Assembly (NCBI GenBank): GCA_013298845.1
Contig: JAAFJN010000003.1
Location: 116,989 to 180,988, forward strand
From: Chitinophagales bacterium
GTDB lineage: Bacteria; Bacteroidota; Bacteroidia; Chitinophagales; Saprospiraceae
Reading direction: 5' to 3'
Length of the DNA: 64,000 nt
Each line of letters opens with the position of its first letter. The first letter of the stretch is position 1. The notes below the pieces were generated by a model that saw nothing but the letters and a program-made list of their open reading frames with translations, was not told the DNA's origin and did no database searches. The translations under genes and the position numbers were made by a program. This document shows positions 10,201 through 16,472 of the stretch, piece after piece.

Positions 10201-13062
10201 CAATTGGTCGTTTATGTCGTATTCAAAACCCGGTTCAAAGTTCAACTGCGTTCTTTCGGGCAACAACGGCGTTTGGAGTTGTACCGGCGAATGGGCCTCC
10301 AGCGGACCAATATACACGGGGCCACGGTGGTACGGTTGTTGTTCGTATAAACGGATATTCGTTCGGCTATTCCAAAAGAAATAATAAGTCGGGGTTGGGG
10401 AGGGGCGCAATTGCAAAATGGTTTTGCGCAATACCTCTTGCTCGGAGCGGGTTAAGGAATCGGGGCGGGGCTGCCAACGTACCAAAGTGGAGGACAGTAA
10501 TCCGGTCGTATCCGACGCCACAACGGGTTGAGCAACGCCCGACCAGCCGTTGGCGCACAACGAAAAATGGTATTTTTTACCGGCTTTCATGTGCACATTG
10601 TCCAAGGTAAATTCGCCTTTTTTGGTGCGAATCCGAATGTTTTGGCGACCAATTTTTCCGTAAAAACTGTACGGCGTGTATTGGGTCACGCCGTGATAAT
10701 ACACCAACATTTCGTCCACCCAAATCATATAAATTGGCTCGGCCTTGTAATTTTGGATAATAAAAGGCGAAAACTGCGGCTGTTTTAGAAAAAATGAATC
10801 TTGTTCGGGTTTTAACGCCTGCGCGGGGTTGGGCGTGGAAAACACCGGCGGTACAATGTTTTGAGCCATCGCCATCGCCGATGGTTGCGCCAAATTCCCC
10901 GGCGGGGCAACCTTGCGCAATTGGTAAAAAGGAAGGGAATCCAGCGCCAAACGGCGGTACCATTGGGCGGAAAGCGGTACATAAAACGACGCACTATTCA
11001 ACGATTCGAGGTCTTCCCACAACGGGTACAAACGAGGGATTTTGTCCTTTTTATCCGAAATACGCGGCGTTGAATACGGTTTTTTGTCGCCAAACTGGCT
11101 ATTGTAACCACCGGCAGTTACATCGGCACCTGCGACCGGGCGTTGATCGGGGGTAGTTACCGATACTTTTATTTGTACCGTTTCACCCGGCTCCACGCGC
11201 GGCGGTGCCTGAAGCGAAACGTTAAGCACTTTTTCAAAAAACGGCGATTTGTCTTCAAACGATTGCTGCTCACCCGCCCAGGTGTAGGCGTAATGCACCG
11301 TATAATCGTGGGCAATATTGGCGGTGCTCCAGGTCCAAATGTTATCGGCGGTAGTGCCTTCCGACAGTAGGGTATTGCGCCGAAAAATGCGATACACGAG
11401 GGGAACCCGCTGTGGGTTTTGCGCCGTAAAAACAAGGGTGTCGTTCAGGCGTTGGTGCCCAAAAACCAAGCCGTGATCTTCGTGATCCACTATAACCGAA
11501 ACGGGATAATTTCCTTTGTTATTTACTCGAAACGACTCAATTTCGGGCCGAATTTTTATTAAAAAAGGCAAATCGACCAGACTGTCCTTTTGGGTATCCG
11601 GCGTAAAAATGCGGAGTACCGCCTTTTTGCCCAAAGAATCCGGGTGGTTCCAATGGGCCGTCAACTGGCCGTTTTCGGAGCGGGCTTCGAGCGGGGGCAG
11701 CACTTGTTTGACCGTTGCCGATAACGCCTTCTTTTTCATTTCGCCGCTGCCGCTCAAAAAATAGACGTGCGTTTGTACGTCATAATTGCCTTCGGGAAAA
11801 AACCGGGGTGGAGCGACTACGTCGGTGTAACCGGAAACGGCCAAATTACCCGAACTCCGCCACAAGGTATCGGGTAGGTACAGTTCGTTGGGGCCAAAAT
11901 CACTCAACTGTCGGGCCATGACGACCACGGAATACGTGCCATCGGGAACGGGCTGTTGGTTGGTCGTGAATGCGCTCAGGCGATACCGCACGGTGTCTCC
12001 TTTGGTGTAATTGTTTTTATTCTGGGTAGCGGTGTACACCAATTCATCGAGGACGTAATCTTCGTATCTAAAATCGGCGGAAAACGTGTATTCGACCTTT
12101 CGGCGGCGTTTTAGCCAACCTTTCCCGCGCCAATATCCTTTGGAATTCAATTGGATATAATAGTTCAGATCCAACGTTAATGAATCGCCGAGCGGCATTT
12201 TATAGGTAAAAACACCGGGTTTTTCGGGCAAAACCGGCACTTGGGCCAGTTTTTTGTTCTTGCCGGTGATCTGCAACGCGGCGGGTTTATTCCAGGGGCG
12301 GCCTTTGTAGTCGGTGACCCAAAATTTCACTTCGAGGGTATCGCCGGGGCGGTAAACGGGTTTGGAAAAAGCAGCGTACCCATTCATTCGGATACTGCCG
12401 GGACGGGTTCGCTGGAACAGGGCGGCTATTTTTTCGCCCGTGCCGTAACCATACCGCATTTTATACCGCCAATATTGCACTTTTAACCGGGGTTTCATGA
12501 CCTGTCGGCCCAGCGGGGTGAGGCTCCAACGTGCCCGTCGTTCGGCGGCGGGCGAAAAATTATCGTCTTTGTTGAGTTGGTAAAACGCCGTCATCGAACC
12601 CACCGAAATGTCGATGATGCCGCCTTTTTTGCGTTTTTTCAGGCGATAGGTTTGGGTTTTTGAATCAAAAACGAGGCTTTTTTTGCCCAATGTCACTGCG
12701 GCACTGCGGATGGGTTGGCCGAGGGTATCTACCACCCGAATTTCCAGGCCACTGCGGGTTTGAAGCAGCAGCGGCGCAAATCCGGGGTTGGACCATGCCT
12801 GCACCATGATTCTTTCCTGGTTCGCCCGAACCCATAAATAATGCCCGGGCGGCAGTTGGGTTTGATCAAAATTAAACTGGTATTCCTGCACCGGGGTGTG
12901 CAGCCAAAGCGAATCCCAGACGGGATCTTTGGTAAATATCTTTCGGGCTTCGTCGTTGGAAACACGGTAAATAAGGTTCCGGCTGCTGTGCTGCTGCGGG
13001 TTTTGGCTAAATGCCCAAAAAGGGGCCAATAAACACCAAAAAAGTGGAATAATTGTGCGCAT
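7288..13062 (-). CDS. Alpha-2-macroglobulin family protein with inserted carboxypeptidase-regulatory and plug-like segment
   Basis: About 1924 residues from the ATG at 13062, where a signal peptide begins (MRTIIPLFWCLLAPFWAF). The open frame extends 34 codons further, but only through repeat DNA. N-terminal macroglobulin beta-domains include an MG2-like block near 240-330 (RPGDTLEVKFWVTDYKGRPW). The bait/alpha-2-macroglobulin region contains FRVRFPDDITAWDQY near 1300. The thioester domain retains its Cys-x-Glu-Gln motif as YGCNEQTASRL, with Cys at about 1501, so covalent trapping of proteases is plausible. Unusually, a CarboxypepD_reg-like domain (about 1130-1215) ending in EIVITGYG and then YYIDGIRVSG sits before the A2M domain. 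That pair is typical of SusC/TonB receptor N-termini. The location is probably periplasmic or outer membrane. Confidence 0.87.
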   Translation of the reverse strand: MRTIIPLFWCLLAPFWAFSQNPQQHSSRNLIYRVSNDEARKIFTKDPVWDSLWLHTPVQEYQFNFDQTQLPPGHYLWVRANQERIMVQAWSNPGFAPLLLQTRSGLEIRVVDTLGQPIRSAAVTLGKKSLVFDSKTQTYRLKKRKKGGIIDISVGSMTAFYQLNKDDNFSPAAERRARWSLTPLGRQVMKPRLKVQYWRYKMRYGYGTGEKIAALFQRTRPGSIRMNGYAAFSKPVYRPGDTLEVKFWVTDYKGRPWNKPAALQITGKNKKLAQVPVLPEKPGVFTYKMPLGDSLTLDLNYYIQLNSKGYWRGKGWLKRRRKVEYTFSADFRYEDYVLDELVYTATQNKNNYTKGDTVRYRLSAFTTNQQPVPDGTYSVVVMARQLSDFGPNELYLPDTLWRSSGNLAVSGYTDVVAPPRFFPEGNYDVQTHVYFLSGSGEMKKKALSATVKQVLPPLEARSENGQLTAHWNHPDSLGKKAVLRIFTPDTQKDSLVDLPFLIKIRPEIESFRVNNKGNYPVSVIVDHEDHGLVFGHQRLNDTLVFTAQNPQRVPLVYRIFRRNTLLSEGTTADNIWTWSTANIAHDYTVHYAYTWAGEQQSFEDKSPFFEKVLNVSLQAPPRVEPGETVQIKVSVTTPDQRPVAGADVTAGGYNSQFGDKKPYSTPRISDKKDKIPRLYPLWEDLESLNSASFYVPLSAQWYRRLALDSLPFYQLRKVAPPGNLAQPSAMAMAQNIVPPVFSTPNPAQALKPEQDSFFLKQPQFSPFIIQNYKAEPIYMIWVDEMLVYYHGVTQYTPYSFYGKIGRQNIRIRTKKGEFTLDNVHMKAGKKYHFSLCANGWSGVAQPVVASDTTGLLSSTLVRWQPRPDSLTRSEQEVLRKTILQLRPSPTPTYYFFWNSRTNIRLYEQQPYHRGPVYIGPLEAHSPVQLQTPLLPERTQLNFEPGFEYDINDQLDRLYQSHWPARLGKLPEIAPEIGLGKRALAPHNIPLLTKPEPRYAYARLDVARSAAGNLRLHILSDTSLLGVSLTTDSRRLGLFSAQNTELKGISPGCYTLVIYAKSGKIATQTIVIRPDTTLCLRWKQPVFRAPNPGEAINDIFQPLSDAGNRPGNHILKRPLLPGTDGWGSSVVVSGVVRDPGANEPLIGASVRVFQGDILLGATMTDVEGKYRVNISRQFNGVVSVQVSYTGYSPFRYEGIVLQDGFETVIPIELTASSTLDEIVITGYGVNYGLSQSDLILDDIQAGNVRLLGFGEDKINIVGSRAGTTEYYIDGIRVSGDSTMAPPPAAPVLRSKFNDLAYFQPRLSTDDKGEAVFRVRFPDDITAWDQYAIAAGRRGQAGFTQARTRALKTVSAQLALPRFAIAGDRFEVAGRATNASKDSLLVNTRFLFNKVVLKEKTQKIGYGMAEFQSVSLPESSTDSVQITYELSGGNTRDGEVRTLPVLPLGMEEHSGQYTSLWRDTAFQWAFDSAKGPVTVFANNSALDLLLKDIEYLRAYPYGCNEQTASRLLALLSLKKIKAAQQQPVSLEKEIQTCLKRLQNSQNPDGSWGWWFKDATNWWMTLYVANALSSAQEAGYNVPYLAPTYTLLRLELPRMRWNDQIQALRLLRQHGSDKDCTPYIAVADTIAAHATGPDAYPSLVRLQLRQLCHQPVSRTALRTLLQPTTLGGLYCGEITTDWYNRRNTNTILAYEIAQKAGWVDLCDSIAQYWLQSRQMSYTTFEKAQIVALLSPVLLAAKASGATPVLVLNGQRQTTFPVQLQLNPEQPLSVVKTGVEPLYLTAYQDWFNAQPTPRTDVFTVKTRILDAKNAETTALTYGTTATLEVQVAVKAAAEYIMLEVPIPAGCTYGEKTPAAWPETHREYFKNRAAIFCTRLPVGNYTFRIPLEARFSGTFTLNPARMEQMYFPVFYGNNGVGKLEIRRDF

Positions 13063-13075
13063 GGGAAGTGTTGTG

Positions 13076-13395
13076 GAGAGGTGAATTGGTTGTAAAGGGT
13101 TGAATTTGTTGAATTTGTTTTGCCCGTCGTGACGTACACGGTTGTTGCTCGTTGTGGCGTACACGGTTTTTACTCGTTGTGGCGCGTTCGTTTTTTACAA
13201 AGAGTCGCTACAATTGTGCAAATTTAACGAAAAACGGGAGTGTGACAATCTGGGGAGTGTGCCAATCTGCCAAATCTATCAGATTTGGTAGATTTTATCC
13301 GGGAATAACACCTCACAGTGTACGCCACAACGAGCAACAAAAAACGCACACGCTACAACGGGCAAAACCAATTCAACAAATTCAACCCTTCACAA
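13076..13395. repeat. Inverted GTTGAATTT repeat arms around a hairpin core
   Basis: The 342-base gap between the macroglobulin gene and murQ holds GGGTTGAATTTGTTGAATTT at about 13097 and its inverted copy near 13366-13390 (AATTCAACAAATTCAACCC). Each arm is extended by related GTGTACGCCACAACGAGC sequence. Between them, 13264-13294 forms a hairpin in which CTGCCAAATCT and AGATTTGGTAG flank ATC. The same hairpin recurs at 23708-23741, and the arm sequence at 16427-16466, 23565-23580 and 24110-24141. Confidence 0.8.
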
Positions 13396-13404
13396 CCCTC
13401 CTCA

Positions 13405-14214
13405 CTACCCCAAATAAGCATCAATAGCCGAGCGCACACTACCGAACTGCTCCAAATACTGTTTAGCCGTGTCGTAATCGGTAATGCCAGCCCCTTCCAT
13501 TACCATTTTTACACCCCGATCCACCAGTTTTACGTTGCTCAATTGCATATCCACCATGCGGTTTCCGCGCACGCGGCCCAATTGAATCATGGTCGCCGTG
13601 GAAATCATGTTGAGGATGAGTTTTTGGGCCGTTCCCGATTTCATGCGGGTGCTACCGGTTACAAATTCGGGACCCACCACGGCTACAATCGGGAAATCAG
13701 CCTCTTCTATGAGCGGTGCGCCGGGGTTACAGGTGATGCAACCCGTTACGATTCCGTTCGCGCGGCAGGTGCGCAGGCCGTGAATCACGTAAGGCGTCGT
13801 GCCCGAAGCGGCAATACCAATAACGGTATCTAATTCGCCAATGTCGTGCGCCTGGAGATCTTCCCAGGCTTGGGTAGTACTGTCTTCGGCGTCTTCGACC
13901 GATTTACGAATGGCAGTGTCGCCACCGGCAATAATGCCCACTACCCACGAAGGCGGCGCGCCGTAAGTCGGCGGAATTTCGGAAGCATCTACCACGCCCA
14001 AACGGCCGCTGGTACCCGCGCCAATGTAAAACAGCCGCCCGCCCGCGCGCATTCGCGGAACAAGGGTCGTGACCAAGGCTTCCATTTGAGGAATAGCCTT
14101 GGCCACCGCCGCCGGAACGGTCTGGTCTTCCTGGTTAATGCCCGTGAGAATTTCCTGAACGCTCATTTTATCCAGGTCCTGGTAATTTGAACTCCGTTCT
14201 GTAACTTTTTCCAT
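13405..14214 (-). CDS. murQ: N-acetylmuramic acid 6-phosphate etherase
   Basis: 269 residues of SIS-domain enzyme that cleaves the lactyl ether of MurNAc-6-phosphate, giving GlcNAc-6-phosphate and lactate during cell-wall recycling in the cytoplasm. Diagnostic features are YIGAGTSGRLGVVDASEIPP, containing the catalytic Glu of the ASE motif, then GIIAGGDTAIRKSVEDAEDS and the second-half GNRMVDMQLSNVKLVDRG. It is slightly shorter than E. coli MurQ (298), lacking most of the C-terminal helical tail. The ATG at 14214 places the usual ERSSNYQDLDKMS start motif at the N-terminus. It is divergent from the small gene at 14229 with only 14 bases between, so their promoters must overlap the coding starts. 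No PTS or MurK gene is adjacent. Confidence 0.95.
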   Translation of the reverse strand: MEKVTERSSNYQDLDKMSVQEILTGINQEDQTVPAAVAKAIPQMEALVTTLVPRMRAGGRLFYIGAGTSGRLGVVDASEIPPTYGAPPSWVVGIIAGGDTAIRKSVEDAEDSTTQAWEDLQAHDIGELDTVIGIAASGTTPYVIHGLRTCRANGIVTGCITCNPGAPLIEEADFPIVAVVGPEFVTGSTRMKSGTAQKLILNMISTATMIQLGRVRGNRMVDMQLSNVKLVDRGVKMVMEGAGITDYDTAKQYLEQFGSVRSAIDAYLG

Positions 14215-14216
14215 AG

Positions 14217-14224
14217 TACCTTTG
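14217..14224 (+). promoter_or_regulatory. -7 promoter box (TACCTTTG) for a leaderless small gene
   Basis: TACCTTTG matches TAnnTTTG and lies only four bases before the ATG at 14229. The same spacing is found at the Cys leader peptide (34181). Transcription would begin at or next to the ATG. Confidence 0.5.
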
Positions 14225-14228
14225 CGCT

Positions 14229-14378
14229 ATGTTATTAAAATGGCTGTTTACTTTATTGGCTATTCTTTGGCTTTACGAGGCCATTACCCGCATTAACCGC
14301 GACCGCAATAACCGGATGAAACCGCCGCGTGGCGGCTCCGGGTACACGGACTACACGGATTATGAGGAAATTAGATAA
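14229..14378 (+). CDS. Small single-helix membrane protein (DUF4834-like)
   Basis: A 49-residue frame. The first 20 residues (MLLKWLFTLLAILWLYEAIT) form one membrane helix. A basic juxtamembrane segment (RINRDRNNRMKPPRG) follows, and the tail GYTDYTDYEEIR is acidic and tyrosine-rich. Small Bacteroidota proteins of the DUF4834 type share this plan of an N-terminal helix, basic linker and YxDYEE-like end; membership is inferred from memory, not searched. The stop overlaps the stop of the convergent HEAT-cyclophilin gene by a few bases. A TACCTTTG box four bases before the ATG supports expression, probably as a leaderless message. Confidence 0.6.
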   Translation: MLLKWLFTLLAILWLYEAITRINRDRNNRMKPPRGGSGYTDYTDYEEIR

Positions 14379-16398
14379 TAGTCACCTTCAAAATTTTATC
14401 GCCCACCTGTAACTGGTGCACAATATCCATCCCGGAGCGCACTTTCCCAAAAATGGTGTAACGCCCGTCGAGGTGCGGCGTGGGGGAGTGGGTAATAAAC
14501 CACTGCGTCCCTTCCGTATCATTTCCCGCCGAAGCCATACCCACCATTCCTTCCTGATCGTACCAAACCGGCCCAATTTCGGTGCGGATGGTATAATCGA
14601 GTGCGCCGTAGCCGTCGCCGCGCGGGCAACCGCCCTGCACCACAAAGTTCGGCACCACGCGGTGAAAGGTTTTATTGTCAAAAAAGCCGTCTTTGGCCAA
14701 GTTGATAAAGTTTAATACCGATCCGGGTGCCCATTCGGGGTAAAACGCGATTTCAAATTCCCCTTTGCTCGTTTGTACTTTGGCGCGGGTTTCGGGTTTT
14801 ATCAACGCAAAAGACGCCCATTCGATGGGGTGATTAAAGCCCGGTTTGGCCTGAATGGGTGGCGGTAATTCGGCAAAATAAGAAATGGTTTTTTGCAAAG
14901 CCTGGTACGCTTCCACGTCGCGGGGCATTTTGAGGCGGTTCAAGGTTTCGTTGAGGTTATCTACCCGCGCTGAATCGCGCAAAGATTTGTAATTCAACGC
15001 ATCTACCGTCAGGGCCGCCGATACTTCACTGATGATCCCGGCGTCGCCAGTAGCGATTAGTTCCCGCACGTAATAGTAGAGGTTGCGGCGCGCATCGCGG
15101 GAGCCTTCGCCAAACGCCGAATAAAAATCGGGGCGTTCGCAAATGGTGCGCAATGCCGCTGCGGCCGCCGACTTCACCACGGGGTGCGTCGCCGAACGGC
15201 CTTTTTCGTAAATCCAGTTGTATTGCCACACAAACTCCGCCAAACCGGCCAAACAGGCGGCCTGTTCGTAAGGGTTAGCGGAGTTTTGGTAAATTTCGCG
15301 CAGCCTGAAATTGATATAATCTTTTGATTCCTGGTCTTCCCGCGATGAGAGCCATTTGTTGGAGGCGTGGTACAAGGCCACTTGCGAAGGCCAGGGCAAA
15401 GCGCCGTTGTTGCGGGCAATTCGCCAATAAAAATCGCCGTCTTTTGGGCGACCATTGGCAATAAAAAACTCCGAAGCCGTGCGCGAAACGTGCATATTGG
15501 CATCGGTAATGGCCGGAATCACCAACGAACGAACGGTGTCGTAGTCGAATTTGGCCAGCGCGTTGATGATATTGCACTTTACCCGCCAATCGGTCTCGGT
15601 CCCAATGGCCGTAGACAACAGGCGAAACGCCGGACCGGTCTGCGATTTCCCGATTCCTTTGGCCAATGCCATCCGAATTTCGGGTTCCTGGGCGCGTACA
15701 AAAGCGGCGGTCATCCGCACGGCCTGCATACTATCGGGCGCGAGTCCTTCGGTGCGGGCCAGGTAATGCGCTGCCATGAGGCGGGCCGGTTCGGGAATCC
15801 GTTCGTCGGCGCAGTATTTTACCATGAGTTCGGTTGCAGCCGGATCGGTAATTTTGCGTTGTCCAAAACGGTAAATGGCGCGGCATTGCCCCTGCAACAA
15901 TAAAGTATCGGAGGGCAAATAAGTGGTTACGGCGGCGATATTTTTGAGCGCCAGCACACTGCCACATTTGCCCACGGCTTCGAGAATTACGGCGTTAAGG
16001 CGTTGCTGCTGCGAGGTAGAATCACCCTGCGCAAAACCGGCAATCAACGGCATTTCGGCCAGTCGGGAACCGGTTTGTCCCAGTGCAAAGGCTGCCGCAA
16101 TGCGCACCTCGTCCACCGGATCTTTGAGTAAAGCGCTCAATGGCTGCACAATAGTGGAGTCTCCGATGGAGGCAAAAGACAACGCCGCCACGTAACGGAG
16201 GGTCGCTTGCGGATTTTTGAGATAAGCCAAGAGGCTGTCTTTCATGTACCGCTCCCTGAAATCAAATACCCGTTGTACCTGTTTGTTGGTCAGGTCTACG
16301 TTTACTTTGTCGGCAGCACCCTGCGATTTGTCAGCGCTGGGTGGGACACAAGCGGCAAACAGACTAAAGAAGAGGAAAAAAATGAATATATTTCGCAT
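14371..16398 (-). CDS. Lipoprotein with HEAT repeats and C-terminal cyclophilin-type prolyl isomerase
   Basis: 675 residues from the ATG at 16398. The longer frame upstream lacks a signal, whereas this start gives MRNIFIFFLFFSLFAAC, a lipobox ending at Cys17. Residues about 50-500 are alpha-helical HEAT/PBS-type repeats (ATLRYVAALSFASIGD, DEVRIAAAFALGQTG, ARLMAAHYLARTEG). The last about 150 residues are a cyclophilin: KGEFEIAFYPEWAPGSVLNFINL, FDNKTFHRVVPNFVVQGG, GMVGMASAGNDTEGTQWFI and LDGRYTIFGKV. The catalytic Arg of FHRVVP and the QWFI loop are kept, so it is probably an active isomerase assisting folding of envelope proteins, with the repeats as docking surface. The exact client is unknown. 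Confidence 0.9.
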   Translation of the reverse strand: MRNIFIFFLFFSLFAACVPPSADKSQGAADKVNVDLTNKQVQRVFDFRERYMKDSLLAYLKNPQATLRYVAALSFASIGDSTIVQPLSALLKDPVDEVRIAAAFALGQTGSRLAEMPLIAGFAQGDSTSQQQRLNAVILEAVGKCGSVLALKNIAAVTTYLPSDTLLLQGQCRAIYRFGQRKITDPAATELMVKYCADERIPEPARLMAAHYLARTEGLAPDSMQAVRMTAAFVRAQEPEIRMALAKGIGKSQTGPAFRLLSTAIGTETDWRVKCNIINALAKFDYDTVRSLVIPAITDANMHVSRTASEFFIANGRPKDGDFYWRIARNNGALPWPSQVALYHASNKWLSSREDQESKDYINFRLREIYQNSANPYEQAACLAGLAEFVWQYNWIYEKGRSATHPVVKSAAAAALRTICERPDFYSAFGEGSRDARRNLYYYVRELIATGDAGIISEVSAALTVDALNYKSLRDSARVDNLNETLNRLKMPRDVEAYQALQKTISYFAELPPPIQAKPGFNHPIEWASFALIKPETRAKVQTSKGEFEIAFYPEWAPGSVLNFINLAKDGFFDNKTFHRVVPNFVVQGGCPRGDGYGALDYTIRTEIGPVWYDQEGMVGMASAGNDTEGTQWFITHSPTPHLDGRYTIFGKVRSGMDIVHQLQVGDKILKVTII

Positions 16399-16426
16399 AA
16401 TTTGACCCGGCAAAGGTAGCATTTGG

Positions 16427-16470
16427 GAGGGTTGAATTTGTTTGTAGCGTTGAATTTGTTGAATTAACCC
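16427..16470. repeat. GTTGAATTT minisatellite copy
   Basis: GAGGGTTGAATTTG, GCGTTGAATTTG and TTGAATTAA occur in succession in the 74-base gap between the M14 peptidase stop and the HEAT-cyclophilin start. This is the same unit as the arms at 13.1-13.4 kb. Confidence 0.7.
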
Positions 16471-16472
16471 CC

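Noticed and set aside
13063-13164. N-terminal extension of the macroglobulin reading frame
   Set aside because: It only translates the GTTGAATTT repeat, and a signal peptide begins at the ATG at 13062.
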